NCBI GenBank assembly: GCA_022072505.1
Contig: JAJVHU010000019.1
Location: 97,754-161,753, forward strand
Source: Phycisphaerae bacterium
Lineage (GTDB): Bacteria; Planctomycetota; Phycisphaerae; UBA1845
DNA: 64,000 nt
Direction: 5' to 3'
Shown here piece after piece: positions 1-8,586 of this stretch (position 1 is its first letter; each line of letters starts with the position of its first letter). The position numbers and the translations under genes were made by a program. Under the pieces are notes generated by a model. It had not been told where the DNA came from and made no database searches. It was given only the letters and a program-made list of their open reading frames with translations.

Positions 1-204
1 GCTGACATCGCTAACCCCGCGTGTTGGAGGCGGGGTCCATCCCCCTGAGCGAACGTTTATGTGAAACTTGTAATCTCGGATCCCGGCGGCCTGGGGAGGA
101 AGTCACCCCAGATTAAAATGCTTTTGTCGGCTTCGGGGGATGCCGCTGAGGCCTCGATCAAAGGACTGACCTTCTCCACCTCCTCGTCATTATCGTCAAC
201 ACCC

Positions 205-669
205 TCAGAAAGCGAACCCAAGACCCTTCAAGGCTTGCTGCAATTCCGCGGAGGGCACGGGTTTGTTCAGGAATGCAACACGGGAGTAAACCTTGGCAAG
301 ATCGACGTCGGCCTGTTTTGTGGAAGTGGTGACGACGACAACCGGCAGATGCTGGAGTTTCGGGTTGGATTTGAGTTCCGCGAGGAGTTCGTGCCCGTCG
401 AGACGAGGGAGCTTAAGATCCAGAATCAGCAGGTCCGGATGATCGCCGGTTGAGGCTTCCTTCAGGCGAGTCAGCGCCCGCTCGCCGTCGAGGATCAACT
501 CCAAGGAGGCCCGCGGCGCGACCTCCGCGAGCGTCAACCGCAGCAGCAAGGCATGACCCTCATCATCTTCAACCAGCAGGATTCGATGCAGCGTGGGATT
601 CACAACGGTTGCCCCCCGACAAGGATCCGACTCGTTTCTTTCCGGAGCGAGGGCCGCCCCCGGCGTCAT
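205..669 (-). CDS. Rcp1-type single-domain response regulator
   Basis: A stand-alone receiver of 154 residues with no output domain. The acidic pocket (E34, D35, D36), the phospho-acceptor D84 in LLILDLKLPRLDG and the invariant K136 in FLNKPVP are all present. This is the size and layout of Rcp1/CheY-like partners of phytochrome-class kinases, which usually act by protein contact or phosphorelay, not by DNA binding. The start was chosen because its ATG overlaps the stop of the kinase gene by four bases (ATGA), which implies translational coupling. A longer reading frame upstream only shadows the kinase. Its output target cannot be read from the sequence. Confidence 0.88.
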   Translation of the reverse strand: MTPGAALAPERNESDPCRGATVVNPTLHRILLVEDDEGHALLLRLTLAEVAPRASLELILDGERALTRLKEASTGDHPDLLILDLKLPRLDGHELLAELKSNPKLQHLPVVVVTTSTKQADVDLAKVYSRVAFLNKPVPSAELQQALKGLGFAF

Positions 670-2579
670 CCCGTCCCTGATTTCGCATTGATTTCGAGAT
701 CGGCCGGCAGCGAAAACCAGAAACACGCCCCGCGGTCCTCCTCCGACTCGACCCAGACCCTCCCGCGATGATGCTCGATGACCCGCTTGACGAGGCTTAA
801 ACCCACGCCCGTCCCTTCCGGGTGACGATGAAGGCGCTGGAACAGTTCGAAGATGCGCTTGTGATGGTGCGGAGCGATGCCGGGTCCGTGGTCGCGGACG
901 AAGAAGCGGATCTCGCCGCCCCGGCGCTCCCAACCGACTTCAATGCGCCCGCCGGGCGACGGGCATCCGTACTTCAAGGCGTTCGTCAGCAGGTTGTCGA
1001 GGACTTCGTGAAGCCTTGCCGGGTCGAAGCTGATCACCGGCGACTCCGACGCGACAAGCACGCTCGCACCCGCCCGGGCGATCGACTCGGCGTGCGCGGT
1101 CACCCAGTCGTCGACCAGCCGGCGGACGTGGACGGGCTTCGCATCACTGGAAACCCGTCCCGCGCGGCTGATCTCGAGGAGGGCGTCGATCGTCTCGCGC
1201 ATTTTGCCGACGGCGTGCGTGATGTGTCCGGTAAACTCGATGATGCGGTCCGTGCGCCCGGCTTCGACGTCGCGGGCGAGGTACGCGGCGAAGCCCTGAA
1301 GATTGACCAGCGGCGATTTCAGGTCGTGCGAAACGGTGTACGTGAACTGCTCCATCTCCTCGTTGCGGCGGAGGAGTTCGTCGTGCGCGCTTTGCAACGA
1401 GGCCTCGGCGCGTTTCCGCTCCGTGATGTCCACGATGGAGGCGAGCACGACGAGACCCTCGTCGGTCCGGATCGGGTTCAATCCGATTTCCACGGGAAAC
1501 TCGTGTCCGTCCTTGTGCAGTCCGTAAAGGTCGCGTCCCGCGCCCATCGGTCGCGCGTGCGGATCGGCGAAGAACGCGCCGCGGAACTGCGGATGCGCCT
1601 CGCGGAAGCGGCGGGGGACGAGGGTCTCGACGGCGTTTCCGAGCAGTTCTTCCCGCTGGTACCCGAACATCGTCTCGGTCTGGGCGTTGATCAGGAGAAT
1701 GCGCCCCTGGGCGTCGGTCATCACCGTGGCGCTCGGCGCCGCCTCGACGGCGATGCGGAAGCGTTCCTCCGCGCGTTTCCGCTCGCGGATGTCGCGGAGG
1801 ATGGCGACGTAATGCTTTGCGGAAAGAATCTGGAACTCGCCGACGGACAGCTCGACGGGGACCGGATGACCGTCGCGGCGCCAGCCCGTCGCGGTCAGCC
1901 GTCCGTCTTGTGACGACGCGACCGCGCCTTGAAGCTGTTTCCACCACGCTTCCGCGGATCCGGAACCGTCTCCGGGACCGAGGAGGCTCCAGATGGACTT
2001 GCCGAGGATGGCGGACGCCTCGTATCCGAAAAGGCGCTCCGCGGTCCGGTTGAACGCGGAGATGTCGCCCCGCTCTCCGACCGTGATGATGGCGTCGCTG
2101 GCGTGATCAAAGATCGCCCGAAGCTGCGACTCTCCGGCGCGCTGGGCCGCCTCGATCCGTCGTCGTTCCTGCATCTCGCGGGTCAGCTCGCTGTTGATCT
2201 TCGCCAGCCCCGGAAGGCTCAGCGCCTTCGGCACGGTCGGGATCAGCGCGAGGACCGTCGCCCACGACGCGACCGCCGTCAGCACCTTCAGCAAGGCCGC
2301 GAAACGGTACGCCGGCCACCAGAAGATCGCCGACTCCATCAGGTGGTTCGTGCCGCAGGAGAGGATGAACAGGCAGAACAACCAGAAGATGCGCGGGAAC
2401 GGAACGTCACGGCGCTTCAGGATGAAGTACGCAAGCACCGCGGGGATCATCGTGTACGCCCCCCAGATCGCGGCGTCGGCGACGATGTGCATCCACCCGT
2501 GCAGGGGGGTCCACGTTCCGCACGTCCAGCGCGGCGGAAAGTCCGACGTGTCGAATAATCCGGCGATTCCGGTCATCAT
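666..2579 (-). CDS. Hybrid-free sensor histidine kinase with ETR1-type (ethylene receptor-like) membrane domain and two PAS domains
   Basis: 637 residues. Residues about 28-120 form three membrane helices like the plant ethylene receptor sensor. D35, Y42, I45-P46, C75 and H79 match ETR1 D25, Y32, I35-P36, C65 and H69 with identical spacing (40 residues from Asp to Cys, 4 from Cys to His). The Cys and His are the Cu(I)/ethylene ligands in ETR1 and in cyanobacterial homologues. Two PAS domains follow (about 150-265 and 275-390), then a HisKA domain with H418 in VSHDLKSP, then an HATPase domain with a DHGPGIAP and GTGVGLSL core near the C-terminus. GAGG lies about 9 bases before the ATG. The receiver gene overlaps its stop. 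Ethylene binding is inferred from conserved residues; other ligands are possible. Confidence 0.9.
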   Translation of the reverse strand: MMTGIAGLFDTSDFPPRWTCGTWTPLHGWMHIVADAAIWGAYTMIPAVLAYFILKRRDVPFPRIFWLFCLFILSCGTNHLMESAIFWWPAYRFAALLKVLTAVASWATVLALIPTVPKALSLPGLAKINSELTREMQERRRIEAAQRAGESQLRAIFDHASDAIITVGERGDISAFNRTAERLFGYEASAILGKSIWSLLGPGDGSGSAEAWWKQLQGAVASSQDGRLTATGWRRDGHPVPVELSVGEFQILSAKHYVAILRDIRERKRAEERFRIAVEAAPSATVMTDAQGRILLINAQTETMFGYQREELLGNAVETLVPRRFREAHPQFRGAFFADPHARPMGAGRDLYGLHKDGHEFPVEIGLNPIRTDEGLVVLASIVDITERKRAEASLQSAHDELLRRNEEMEQFTYTVSHDLKSPLVNLQGFAAYLARDVEAGRTDRIIEFTGHITHAVGKMRETIDALLEISRAGRVSSDAKPVHVRRLVDDWVTAHAESIARAGASVLVASESPVISFDPARLHEVLDNLLTNALKYGCPSPGGRIEVGWERRGGEIRFFVRDHGPGIAPHHHKRIFELFQRLHRHPEGTGVGLSLVKRVIEHHRGRVWVESEEDRGACFWFSLPADLEINAKSGTG

Positions 2580-3131
2580 GACGGGCTCCTCGGGTATGAC
2601 GGGGTCGTGCGCAGATCCGGTTGGCGGCAGGCGAAGGCAAACCCGTGGCGCGGGGATTCATAAGCGGGCGCCGTCCGAACCGCCAGTGCATCCGCGCGGG
2701 TTGCGTTGCTGATTCCGCTTGACCTTTCACGGCGAACGCCCTTGCAGCCGCCTTCCGATCCCTGGAAGCAGCTTCCGAAGGCTTTCGCGACCTCCTTGCG
2801 TCGAGCTCCGGGTCATTGCGGAGCGAGTTCGTTCCGGGCGATACCAACATCATTGCGGCATTTCGCGCAGAGCACAAGGGGGCACAGGTTCGGTCGGGTC
2901 TTTCGAGGCGCGGATTGACGCATCCTCATGATCCGGGCCGCCTGAAAAGGTCAGGCTCGGGTTTCTCGCGCCCGCGGCGCGGGGTTCGCTTCCGTCCGGC
3001 GCGCAACGTGCCTATCCCTAGGGGGAGTCTGCGAAGGTCTCGACGTCGCGGCGCGCTCGGGCGTCGGTGTCGGCGACCTGGCAGCAAGACCGCGGTGGGC
3101 CTTCGCAGCCGGATATGAAAGGAGGTGCGCG
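2580..3131. other. Intergenic region, no gene seen
   Basis: Divergent region between the kinase (minus) and the prepilin (plus). It should hold promoters for both, but no convincing -35/-10 pair was found. Reading frames crossing it have no recognisable protein features. A very strong Shine-Dalgarno sequence (AAAGGAGGT) ends five bases before the prepilin ATG. Confidence 0.5.
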
Positions 3132-4097
3132 ATGGACGCCTTGAGGAAGGTCCGTCGCCGGTTGGGGTTCACGCTGGTCGAGTTGCTCGTCGTCATCGCC
3201 ATCATCGCCCTGCTCATCTCGATGCTGCTGCCGTCGCTCAAGGCGGCGCGTGAACAGGCCAAGGCGGCCAAGTGTCTGTCGAACGTGCGTTCGATCAGCC
3301 TGTCCTTCGTCAACTACTTTGACGAGCAGAAGTTCTTCCCGATCTACATCCAGCAGACGGACGGCGGAACGGGCTGGTGTACGTGGTCGTGGGGCGGCTG
3401 GGGCGGACGCAACCGGGATTACTGGGAGCAGCGCGACAGCGGCATCTTTTACGTGCCGACGGAGAAGCGGCCGCTTTCGGCTTTCATGACCGCGGGGACG
3501 ATCGAACCGGAAAGCAAAGGCGCGGACGGATTGTGGAACACCGCCGACGACCGCGTGACGCCGATGGAGGTGTTCGAATGTCCGTCGGACTTCGGCAGCG
3601 CCCAGGGCGAGTACTGGGCCGAATACGGCGATCGTCAGCAAAGCGAGGTCACCGCGTACGACGACGTCGGCACGAGTTACCAGCTTTCGTGGCTGTGGTG
3701 GTACCAGACCTACCCCCAGGTGAACTGGGAGAAGAAGTTCGAGATGGGGCAGCGGATCTGGATCAACGCCTCCACGCGCGACAGCAGCCGTTTCATGATT
3801 CTTTTTGAGGATCCGGCGGATCGCGCGTTTCATGAAGGCGCGGACAGCCGCCAGCAGCGTCGCGCTCCAGGCATGCAGGTCTGGGGGTTCCACGGCAAGT
3901 TCTCGAAGCACGTCGCGGGCTTCATGGACGCGCACGGCGAGTATCTTTACATCGACACGCGCCACGAGACCGGTCCGGATTACACGACCGTCGATGAGTG
4001 GTATCGCGGGTACGGAAACAACCCGGACTGGGCGTATGACTGCGGATACCAGCCGCACCTGGATTCGGGGTTGTCGCCGCACCGCTCGCGCGGTTGA
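3132..4097 (+). CDS. Type II/IV prepilin-like protein (planctomycete pseudopilin)
   Basis: 321 residues. The basic leader MDALRKVRRRLG is followed by the prepilin cleavage and methylation motif GFTLVELL and a long hydrophobic helix ending in LLPSLKAAREQAKAAKC. Prepilin peptidase should cut before the Phe and the mature helix would anchor the protein in the inner membrane or assemble into a pseudopilus. The large C-terminal domain is rich in Trp and Tyr and carries HGKFSKHVAGFMDAHGEY near its end, like the conserved C-terminal part of planctomycete prepilin proteins. AAAGGAGGT sits five bases before the ATG. A small zinc-ribbon membrane gene follows 32 bases downstream, a pairing repeated at 19.9-21.3 kb. 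Confidence 0.85.
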   Translation: MDALRKVRRRLGFTLVELLVVIAIIALLISMLLPSLKAAREQAKAAKCLSNVRSISLSFVNYFDEQKFFPIYIQQTDGGTGWCTWSWGGWGGRNRDYWEQRDSGIFYVPTEKRPLSAFMTAGTIEPESKGADGLWNTADDRVTPMEVFECPSDFGSAQGEYWAEYGDRQQSEVTAYDDVGTSYQLSWLWWYQTYPQVNWEKKFEMGQRIWINASTRDSSRFMILFEDPADRAFHEGADSRQQRRAPGMQVWGFHGKFSKHVAGFMDAHGEYLYIDTRHETGPDYTTVDEWYRGYGNNPDWAYDCGYQPHLDSGLSPHRSRG

Positions 4098-4129
4098 GCG
4101 GGCGAGCCTGCGCGCGGGGAGGAGGTACG

Positions 4130-4537
4130 ATGTCCACGACAACGAAGAATACGGTGTTCCTGGTGATCCTGGTCGCGGCGGCTTCGAGCCTGGTCTGGCG
4201 GTGGATCAAGCCCGATGAAGACGCGAAGCTGACGATCGCTCCGGAAAGCCGCACGATCTGGGTCTGCGAAGGATGCGGGCACTGGGGGGAACTGACGGCG
4301 CGGGAGCTGAGCGACGCACGGCGCGAGGCCCAGCTCGCCCGCATGAAGACGCAGAAAGCGCAGGTCACCTCGGTTCGCCAGACGGTCCTGAAATGTCCGA
4401 AGTGCGGAGAGCTTCAGATGCATCTTGGGCTGAAATGCACGTCGTGCGGGAAGGGGATCGTCGGCAGCGACTCGGATCTGTGCCCGGACTGTGCAAAGGC
4501 GGCGCCGAAAGGAGCGACGAAGCGACGGACGCCCTGA
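4130..4537 (+). CDS. Small single-TM zinc-ribbon protein
   Basis: 135 residues from the ATG behind GGGGAGGAGGT; a start 36 bases earlier lacks this site. One N-terminal membrane helix (about residues 8-24) is followed by four Cys pairs: CEGC, CPKC, CTSC and CPDC, suggesting two zinc ribbons outside the membrane or on its cytoplasmic face. A charged helix with many Arg, Ala and Gln separates the first pair from the rest. Function unknown. It follows a prepilin gene, and a protein with the same plan (TM helix, then a WVC-acidic motif, then CxxC ribbons) follows the second prepilin in this window, so the two may work together. Confidence 0.75.
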   Translation: MSTTTKNTVFLVILVAAASSLVWRWIKPDEDAKLTIAPESRTIWVCEGCGHWGELTARELSDARREAQLARMKTQKAQVTSVRQTVLKCPKCGELQMHLGLKCTSCGKGIVGSDSDLCPDCAKAAPKGATKRRTP

Positions 4538-4872
4538 CCGGCGGATCCACCCTGCTGTGAGGCAGGCGAAATCCCCGGGACGGGATTGTCGGGCGGGCTG
4601 GCGCGCGCGGTCCGCGCCGGGTCCGCAAACCCGCATGCCGCGTCGCAAATCGCGCCGGCGACCGTGATGACGAAACCCCGGTCCCGCTCGCCGACCCGCG
4701 AATGACGCTGCACGCGGCGGGTCGCAAGCGGCACGACGCACGATCCCCGCCAATCCGCAATCTTCAGGTGAAAAAGCGAACCTCGTTTGTTATGATGGAC
4801 TTCGCGCCGTAGGACGCCCTCCTCCGGCGCGGGGGCAGGGTCGTACGTCATCGCATCATCAAGGGAGCAGGT
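4538..4872 (+). promoter_or_regulatory. Intergenic region with a candidate promoter for the subtilase
   Basis: A TATGAT hexamer at 4791-4796 is preceded, after 17 bases, by GTGAAA at 4768-4773 (four of six matches to TTGACA). This would give a leader of about 70 bases for the subtilase gene. A short inverted repeat AATCCC/GGGATT at 4570-4587 follows the zinc-ribbon gene but lacks a T-run, so it is a poor terminator. Nothing else is seen. Confidence 0.4.
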
Positions 4873-7137
4873 ATGAGCCGCGGGACCGTTGTTCGGCTGG
4901 CGTGGGCGGGGTTTGTGGTTGCGGGTTGGGCTTCGGGCGCCGCGGGGCAGCATGCGCCGCTTCCGGAAGCGCTTGAACCGGGCGCGCTGTACCTGACCGG
5001 CGGCTCGTTCGACACGGCCGGTCTGCCGGATCTGCTCAACCCCCCGGTCGAATCTTTCCCCGCCGCGCCGGGCAACATCCTACAACTCGACGGTCCGCTG
5101 ACGCTTGAACGCTCCGCGGCGCTTCAGGGCGTGGGGGTCGTCTTGCACGCCTACGTTCCGTCGCACGCCTACCTCGCCGATTTGACGCAGGCCAGGCCCG
5201 CCGAGGTGGCCGCACTCGGGTTCGTCCGCTGGGCGGGTCGGTGGCAGGAGGCGTGGAAGCTCGATCCGTCGATCGGGTTGCGGCTGGCGCCGTATCAGAC
5301 GCCGGAGCGCGTCGAGCTGGAGAAATCCGGCTGGCTGAACCTCATCGTGACGCTCTTTCACGGCGTGGACCTCGCGCAGGGGATGAACGAGCTTGCGGCG
5401 GCGGGCGCGCAGGTGCTCAACGGGGAGATCGTCGCGGAGCAGGGGCAGGTCGAGGTGTTGTATCCCGAGGCGCAGTTGGCGCTGCTGGCGATGGAGGCGT
5501 CGGTGCAGTACGTCGAGGAGGCGCCCGAGCTGACCCTGCGCAACAACAGCAACCGCTGGATCGTGCAGAGCAACCTGACCGACGTGTACCCGCTTTACGA
5601 CGCCGGCCTCGGCGGCGCCGGACAGATCGTCGGCATCCTCGACGGGCGCGTCACGCCGAATCATTGCTCCTTCTTCGATGACGTCGCCTTCGGCAACGAT
5701 CATCGCAAGATCCAGGCCTACAACACCAGCACGGGCTACGACCAGCATGGGACGCATGTCGCCGGCACGGCCGTCGGGGACGCCGGAACCGATGCGAACA
5801 CGCGCGGCGTCGCCTATCTCGGCAAGCTCTGTTACAACACGATCCCCTCGTTCGGCGAGTCCGCGATCAAGAGCCGCCTTCAGACGCACCACAACCAGGG
5901 CGCCCGCCTGCACACCAACAGTTGGGGCAACGACAGCACGACCTCCTACGACAGCCTCTGCCGCGGCATTGACGACTTCTCGTATGTCAACGAGGACAGC
6001 CTCGTGTTGTTCGCCGTCTCGAACCAGAGCACGCTGCGCAACCCGGAGAACGCGAAGAACCTGCTGGCGGTCGGGGCGAGCAGCGACGCGCCCAACCAGC
6101 ATCGGCATTGTTTCGGCGGTCGCGGACCGACCAACGACGGCCGGCGGAAACCGGAAATCTACGCCCCCGGCTGCGGAACCGTGTCGTCAAGCGGGACGTC
6201 CTGCTCGACGGCGTCGCTGTCGGGGACGTCGATGGCGTCGCCGGCGGTCGCGGGAACCGGGATGCTCGTGCGCCAGTATTACACCGACGGGTATTACCCG
6301 AGCGGATCGCGGCGCTCGCAGGACGCCTTCACCCCGACCGCGGCGCTGGTCAAGGCGACGCTGCTGAACGCCTGCGTGGACATGACCGGCGTCACGGGCT
6401 ACCCCAGCGACACGGAAGGCTGGGGGCGCGTGCTGGCGGACAACGCGATTCATCTGTCCGGGGACGACCGACGCACGATCGTCACGGATCGTCGGAACGC
6501 CTCGGGGCTGAGCACGGGGCAGACCGAGGTCTCCACGTTCGAGGTGCTCGGGTCCGCCGAGTCGCTCCGCGTGACGCTTGTCTGGACCGAGCCGGCGGCG
6601 TCCGCGGGCGCGAACCCCGCGTACATCAATGACCTCGATCTCGAAGTCGAGCGCCCGGACGGCGCCCGCTACCGCGGCAACTACTTCGAGAACGGGCAGT
6701 CCGCGCCCGGCGGGACGAAGGACGCGCGGAACAACGTCGAACAGGTGCATGTCGCGTCGCCCGTCCTGGGAACCTGGACCGTGCGGGTGATCGCATCCGC
6801 CGTCAACCAGGGCGGAACGCAGGGCTTCGCCCTCGTCGTCGCGGGCCGGGTCTCCGAAGGCGGGTCGATCGGCGACCCGACCTGCGACGACGTCAAAAAG
6901 CTCACCGCCCGATGCCGCGACACCGGCGCGATCAAAGGCAAGGTGCGCATGTTCAACTCGAACTTCGGAGGCCGGACGCTCCGCGTGCTCATCGACGGGT
7001 CGATTGAGGTCGAGGCGACCCTCGACGGCGAGGTCGCGAGATTCTCGTCCTGCTGCTTCGCCGCTGGAGATCACGCGGTCGAACTTGCCTTCCCCGACGG
7101 CTGCGACGCCCTTAACCGGACGGCTTCCTGCCCGTAG
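4873..7137 (+). CDS. Secreted subtilisin-family serine protease (S8)
   Basis: 754 residues. An N-terminal signal peptide (hydrophobic AWAGFVVAGWASGAAG) leads to a prodomain-like region of about 200 residues. The catalytic triad is D257 (GILDGRV), H292 (HGTHVAG) and S453 (GTSMASPAVAG). The order and the long insertion-rich catalytic domain resemble KP-43-like subtilases. After the catalytic domain there is a beta-rich jelly-roll region (from about 540) with INDLDLEVERPDG and a GTWTVRVIAS segment, as in proprotein-convertase-type P domains, and a final Cys-containing beta domain. GGGAGCAGGT precedes the ATG. Probable role is extracellular or periplasmic protein degradation; the substrate is unknown. 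Confidence 0.92.
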   Translation: MSRGTVVRLAWAGFVVAGWASGAAGQHAPLPEALEPGALYLTGGSFDTAGLPDLLNPPVESFPAAPGNILQLDGPLTLERSAALQGVGVVLHAYVPSHAYLADLTQARPAEVAALGFVRWAGRWQEAWKLDPSIGLRLAPYQTPERVELEKSGWLNLIVTLFHGVDLAQGMNELAAAGAQVLNGEIVAEQGQVEVLYPEAQLALLAMEASVQYVEEAPELTLRNNSNRWIVQSNLTDVYPLYDAGLGGAGQIVGILDGRVTPNHCSFFDDVAFGNDHRKIQAYNTSTGYDQHGTHVAGTAVGDAGTDANTRGVAYLGKLCYNTIPSFGESAIKSRLQTHHNQGARLHTNSWGNDSTTSYDSLCRGIDDFSYVNEDSLVLFAVSNQSTLRNPENAKNLLAVGASSDAPNQHRHCFGGRGPTNDGRRKPEIYAPGCGTVSSSGTSCSTASLSGTSMASPAVAGTGMLVRQYYTDGYYPSGSRRSQDAFTPTAALVKATLLNACVDMTGVTGYPSDTEGWGRVLADNAIHLSGDDRRTIVTDRRNASGLSTGQTEVSTFEVLGSAESLRVTLVWTEPAASAGANPAYINDLDLEVERPDGARYRGNYFENGQSAPGGTKDARNNVEQVHVASPVLGTWTVRVIASAVNQGGTQGFALVVAGRVSEGGSIGDPTCDDVKKLTARCRDTGAIKGKVRMFNSNFGGRTLRVLIDGSIEVEATLDGEVARFSSCCFAAGDHAVELAFPDGCDALNRTASCP

Positions 7138-7173
7138 TCGACGCTGGGCGAGGCAGGTGCAACGAGACAGGCG

Positions 7174-7215
7174 CAGCGCGGCAGGCACAGCGCGGCAGGC
7201 ACAGCGCGGCAGGCG
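7174..7215. repeat. Three tandem copies of a 14-bp unit
   Basis: The unit CAGCGCGGCAGGCA occurs three times head to tail; only the last base of the third copy differs. Degenerate partial units precede it. It lies about 40 bases after the subtilase stop codon. No function is evident; replication slippage is the likely origin. Confidence 0.8.
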
Positions 7216-7437
7216 CACGAAAGGGCGTGCCCGTGGGGAGCAGAAGCAAGGACGGAGCAGCACGACGACCTGCCTTCACGTCGATCGGGAAGATGATTTC
7301 GGCATATGCGCGGCCCCCGAGGTCGTCAATCCAAAAGCGGAAGAGCCGCTTGGCCGTCCGCTCTCGGCAGGCCGATCCTGCGCCGCGATGATGCGTCCGC
7401 CGCCGAGCGCTCGGCGACGACAACGACGCCAGCAAGA

Positions 7438-7519
7438 TGCCGGAACGCACCGACATCCAGAACATCCTCATCCTCGGCGCGGGTCCGATCGTCATCGGGC
7501 TTAGGCTGCGGGTTCGACT
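7438..7519 (+). pseudogene. Truncated duplicate of the 5' end of carB
   Basis: Starting at an ATG, this stretch encodes [19 protein letters not shown], nearly identical to the first codons of intact carB at 9398 ([19 protein letters not shown]). About 60 bases align with very few mismatches, then one inserted base shifts the frame while the DNA similarity (GGGC, then GGCTGCGRGTT) continues for about 20 more bases before it ends. Two toxin-antitoxin modules lie between this copy and the real gene, so it looks like one side of an insertion or duplication event. It cannot produce a functional enzyme. Confidence 0.85.
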
Positions 7520-7694
7520 TGTGTTTGAAAGTCGTTCTTCGAGTTAGCATTCGTGCTCGGGGCGGTGCATCCGGTCAACGCCGAACGTAGCATGGCGGGG
7601 ATGAGTGCATCCAAACCACGCAGTGGCGCAGCAGCTTTGGGATTGGCGTGGATGTTCAGCATTTTGTCTCGCGTCACCATCAGACCCTGCTCGA

Positions 7695-8147
7695 TCAGCC
7701 ATCCAAGTGCATCGCTTCCGCCAATACTGCGACGGGTAGCCCCTCAACGCGACGAAAACCAGCGTCATTCGTCAGGAACATCGACACGTCTTGTTCGACC
7801 GCAGTGGCGGCGTGAATCGCATCCGGTGTCTTGAGACCGTTCTCGGCGCGAATCCGAGCGGCGCGTTCGAGAATACCCAAGGTGATCGGCAGCAGCCGGA
7901 ACTCGTGCGAATTCATGAGGAAGTTTCGAAAAAGCGCTTCCAGATTCGGCTTGCCATCTCGGATGGGCTTGATCAGCGTCTCACACACGACGAGCTCGCT
8001 GCTCAGCACGGAGAGCGCGCCCGCTGCCGTTTTCTGCCACAGCGGTTCGAGCATTTCAGAGTAGGGTGCAACTTTCTCCACGGCGTAGATCACCATGTTG
8101 GCGTCCACGTAAACCGATCCGGTCGACGGGAGGATCAGCGATCCCAC
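7695..8147 (-). CDS. PIN-domain toxin (VapC-like)
   Basis: 150 residues with the PIN nuclease layout: VYVDANMVIYAVE at the N-terminus supplies the first Asp, ELVVCETLIKPI the conserved Glu, and TPDAIHAATAV plus LTNDAGF the C-terminal acidic residues that bind Mg2+. Such proteins are site-specific RNases, usually cutting tRNA or rRNA, neutralised by the adjacent antitoxin. The start overlaps the end of the upstream antitoxin gene by 13 bases, the normal coupled arrangement. This is one of two PIN modules lying between the broken and the intact carB start. Confidence 0.88.
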   Translation of the reverse strand: MGSLILPSTGSVYVDANMVIYAVEKVAPYSEMLEPLWQKTAAGALSVLSSELVVCETLIKPIRDGKPNLEALFRNFLMNSHEFRLLPITLGILERAARIRAENGLKTPDAIHAATAVEQDVSMFLTNDAGFRRVEGLPVAVLAEAMHLDG

Positions 8148-8371
8148 GAGTCGCGCTCCTCGCGGATGTAGGAGTCGACTTCCTCAGCGGTCTTGAAGAG
8201 TACGCCGCCCGGGCACTCGGCCAGAATATCCACGACCGAGCGCTTCCCCTGCGCGTGGGAGATGGGTCGAATCGTCACGTCGACCGTTTCGCCCGCCGGC
8301 AGGTCAGGCGCGAGAACTTCGATCAGTCCGCCGGCCTTTACGTTCGTTCGGATTCGTCGTTCGGCAAGCAT
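8135..8371 (-). CDS. Antitoxin of the first PIN module (VapB-like)
   Basis: 78 residues, directly upstream of and overlapping the PIN toxin gene. The N-terminal half (IEVLAPDLPAGETVDVTIRP) has the beta-strand pattern of AbrB/MazE-like or similar DNA-binding antitoxin folds. The C-terminal tail FKTAEEVDSYIREERDSWDR is an acidic helix typical of the toxin-binding part of these small antitoxins. It probably both blocks the nuclease and represses its own promoter. The exact antitoxin family is not certain. Confidence 0.8.
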   Translation of the reverse strand: MLAERRIRTNVKAGGLIEVLAPDLPAGETVDVTIRPISHAQGKRSVVDILAECPGGVLFKTAEEVDSYIREERDSWDR

Positions 8372-8444
8372 GGCGTTTCGTTCTCCTATCGAATCTCCAC
8401 GCGGGATGAAAAAAGCGGCGCGATCCGGGATTCGGCATCAACCA

Positions 8445-8469
8445 CACTCCCCGCTAGAATCCCCCCGAC
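8445..8469 (+). repeat. Duplicate of the carB promoter sequence
   Basis: The segment CTCCCCGCTAGAATCC followed by CCCCGAC closely matches CTCCCGCTAGAATCCGCCGAC at 9376-9396, just before the carB start codon. It contains the same TAGAAT hexamer (8455-8460). No plus-strand gene follows it here; it falls between the two toxin-antitoxin modules, so it may be a second scar of duplication. Confidence 0.55.
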
Positions 8470-8586
8470 ACGGAGATTTCGTACCGCCGGGCGCCGGCGG
8501 ACGCGGTCGACCAGAGGATCGGTGGAGTCGATCTGGGCCACATTATCAATTTTCATAGGCAAAGGCCAATCTATCAACCGTTACGT

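Larger units (their letters stand above)
7138..7694. other. Intergenic region carrying a tandem repeat and a broken carB copy
   Basis: No intact gene is seen between the subtilase stop and the first toxin gene. The stretch holds a 14-base tandem repeat just after the subtilase and a truncated duplicate of the start of carB at 7438-7519, both listed separately. The 7520-7694 part has no recognisable feature. Confidence 0.5.

Noticed and set aside
14..36. Hairpin ACCCCGC...GCGGGGT at the left edge
   Set aside because: Seven-base stem with no T-run on either strand and no gene end seen nearby; not enough for a terminator call.
4570..4587. AATCCC/GGGATT inverted repeat as terminator after the zinc-ribbon gene
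   Set aside because: Short stem and no U-tract.
8386..8577. 63-residue minus-strand frame between the two toxin-antitoxin modules
   Set aside because: Upstream part overlaps the duplicated promoter segment, no motif or ribosome site, composition looks random.
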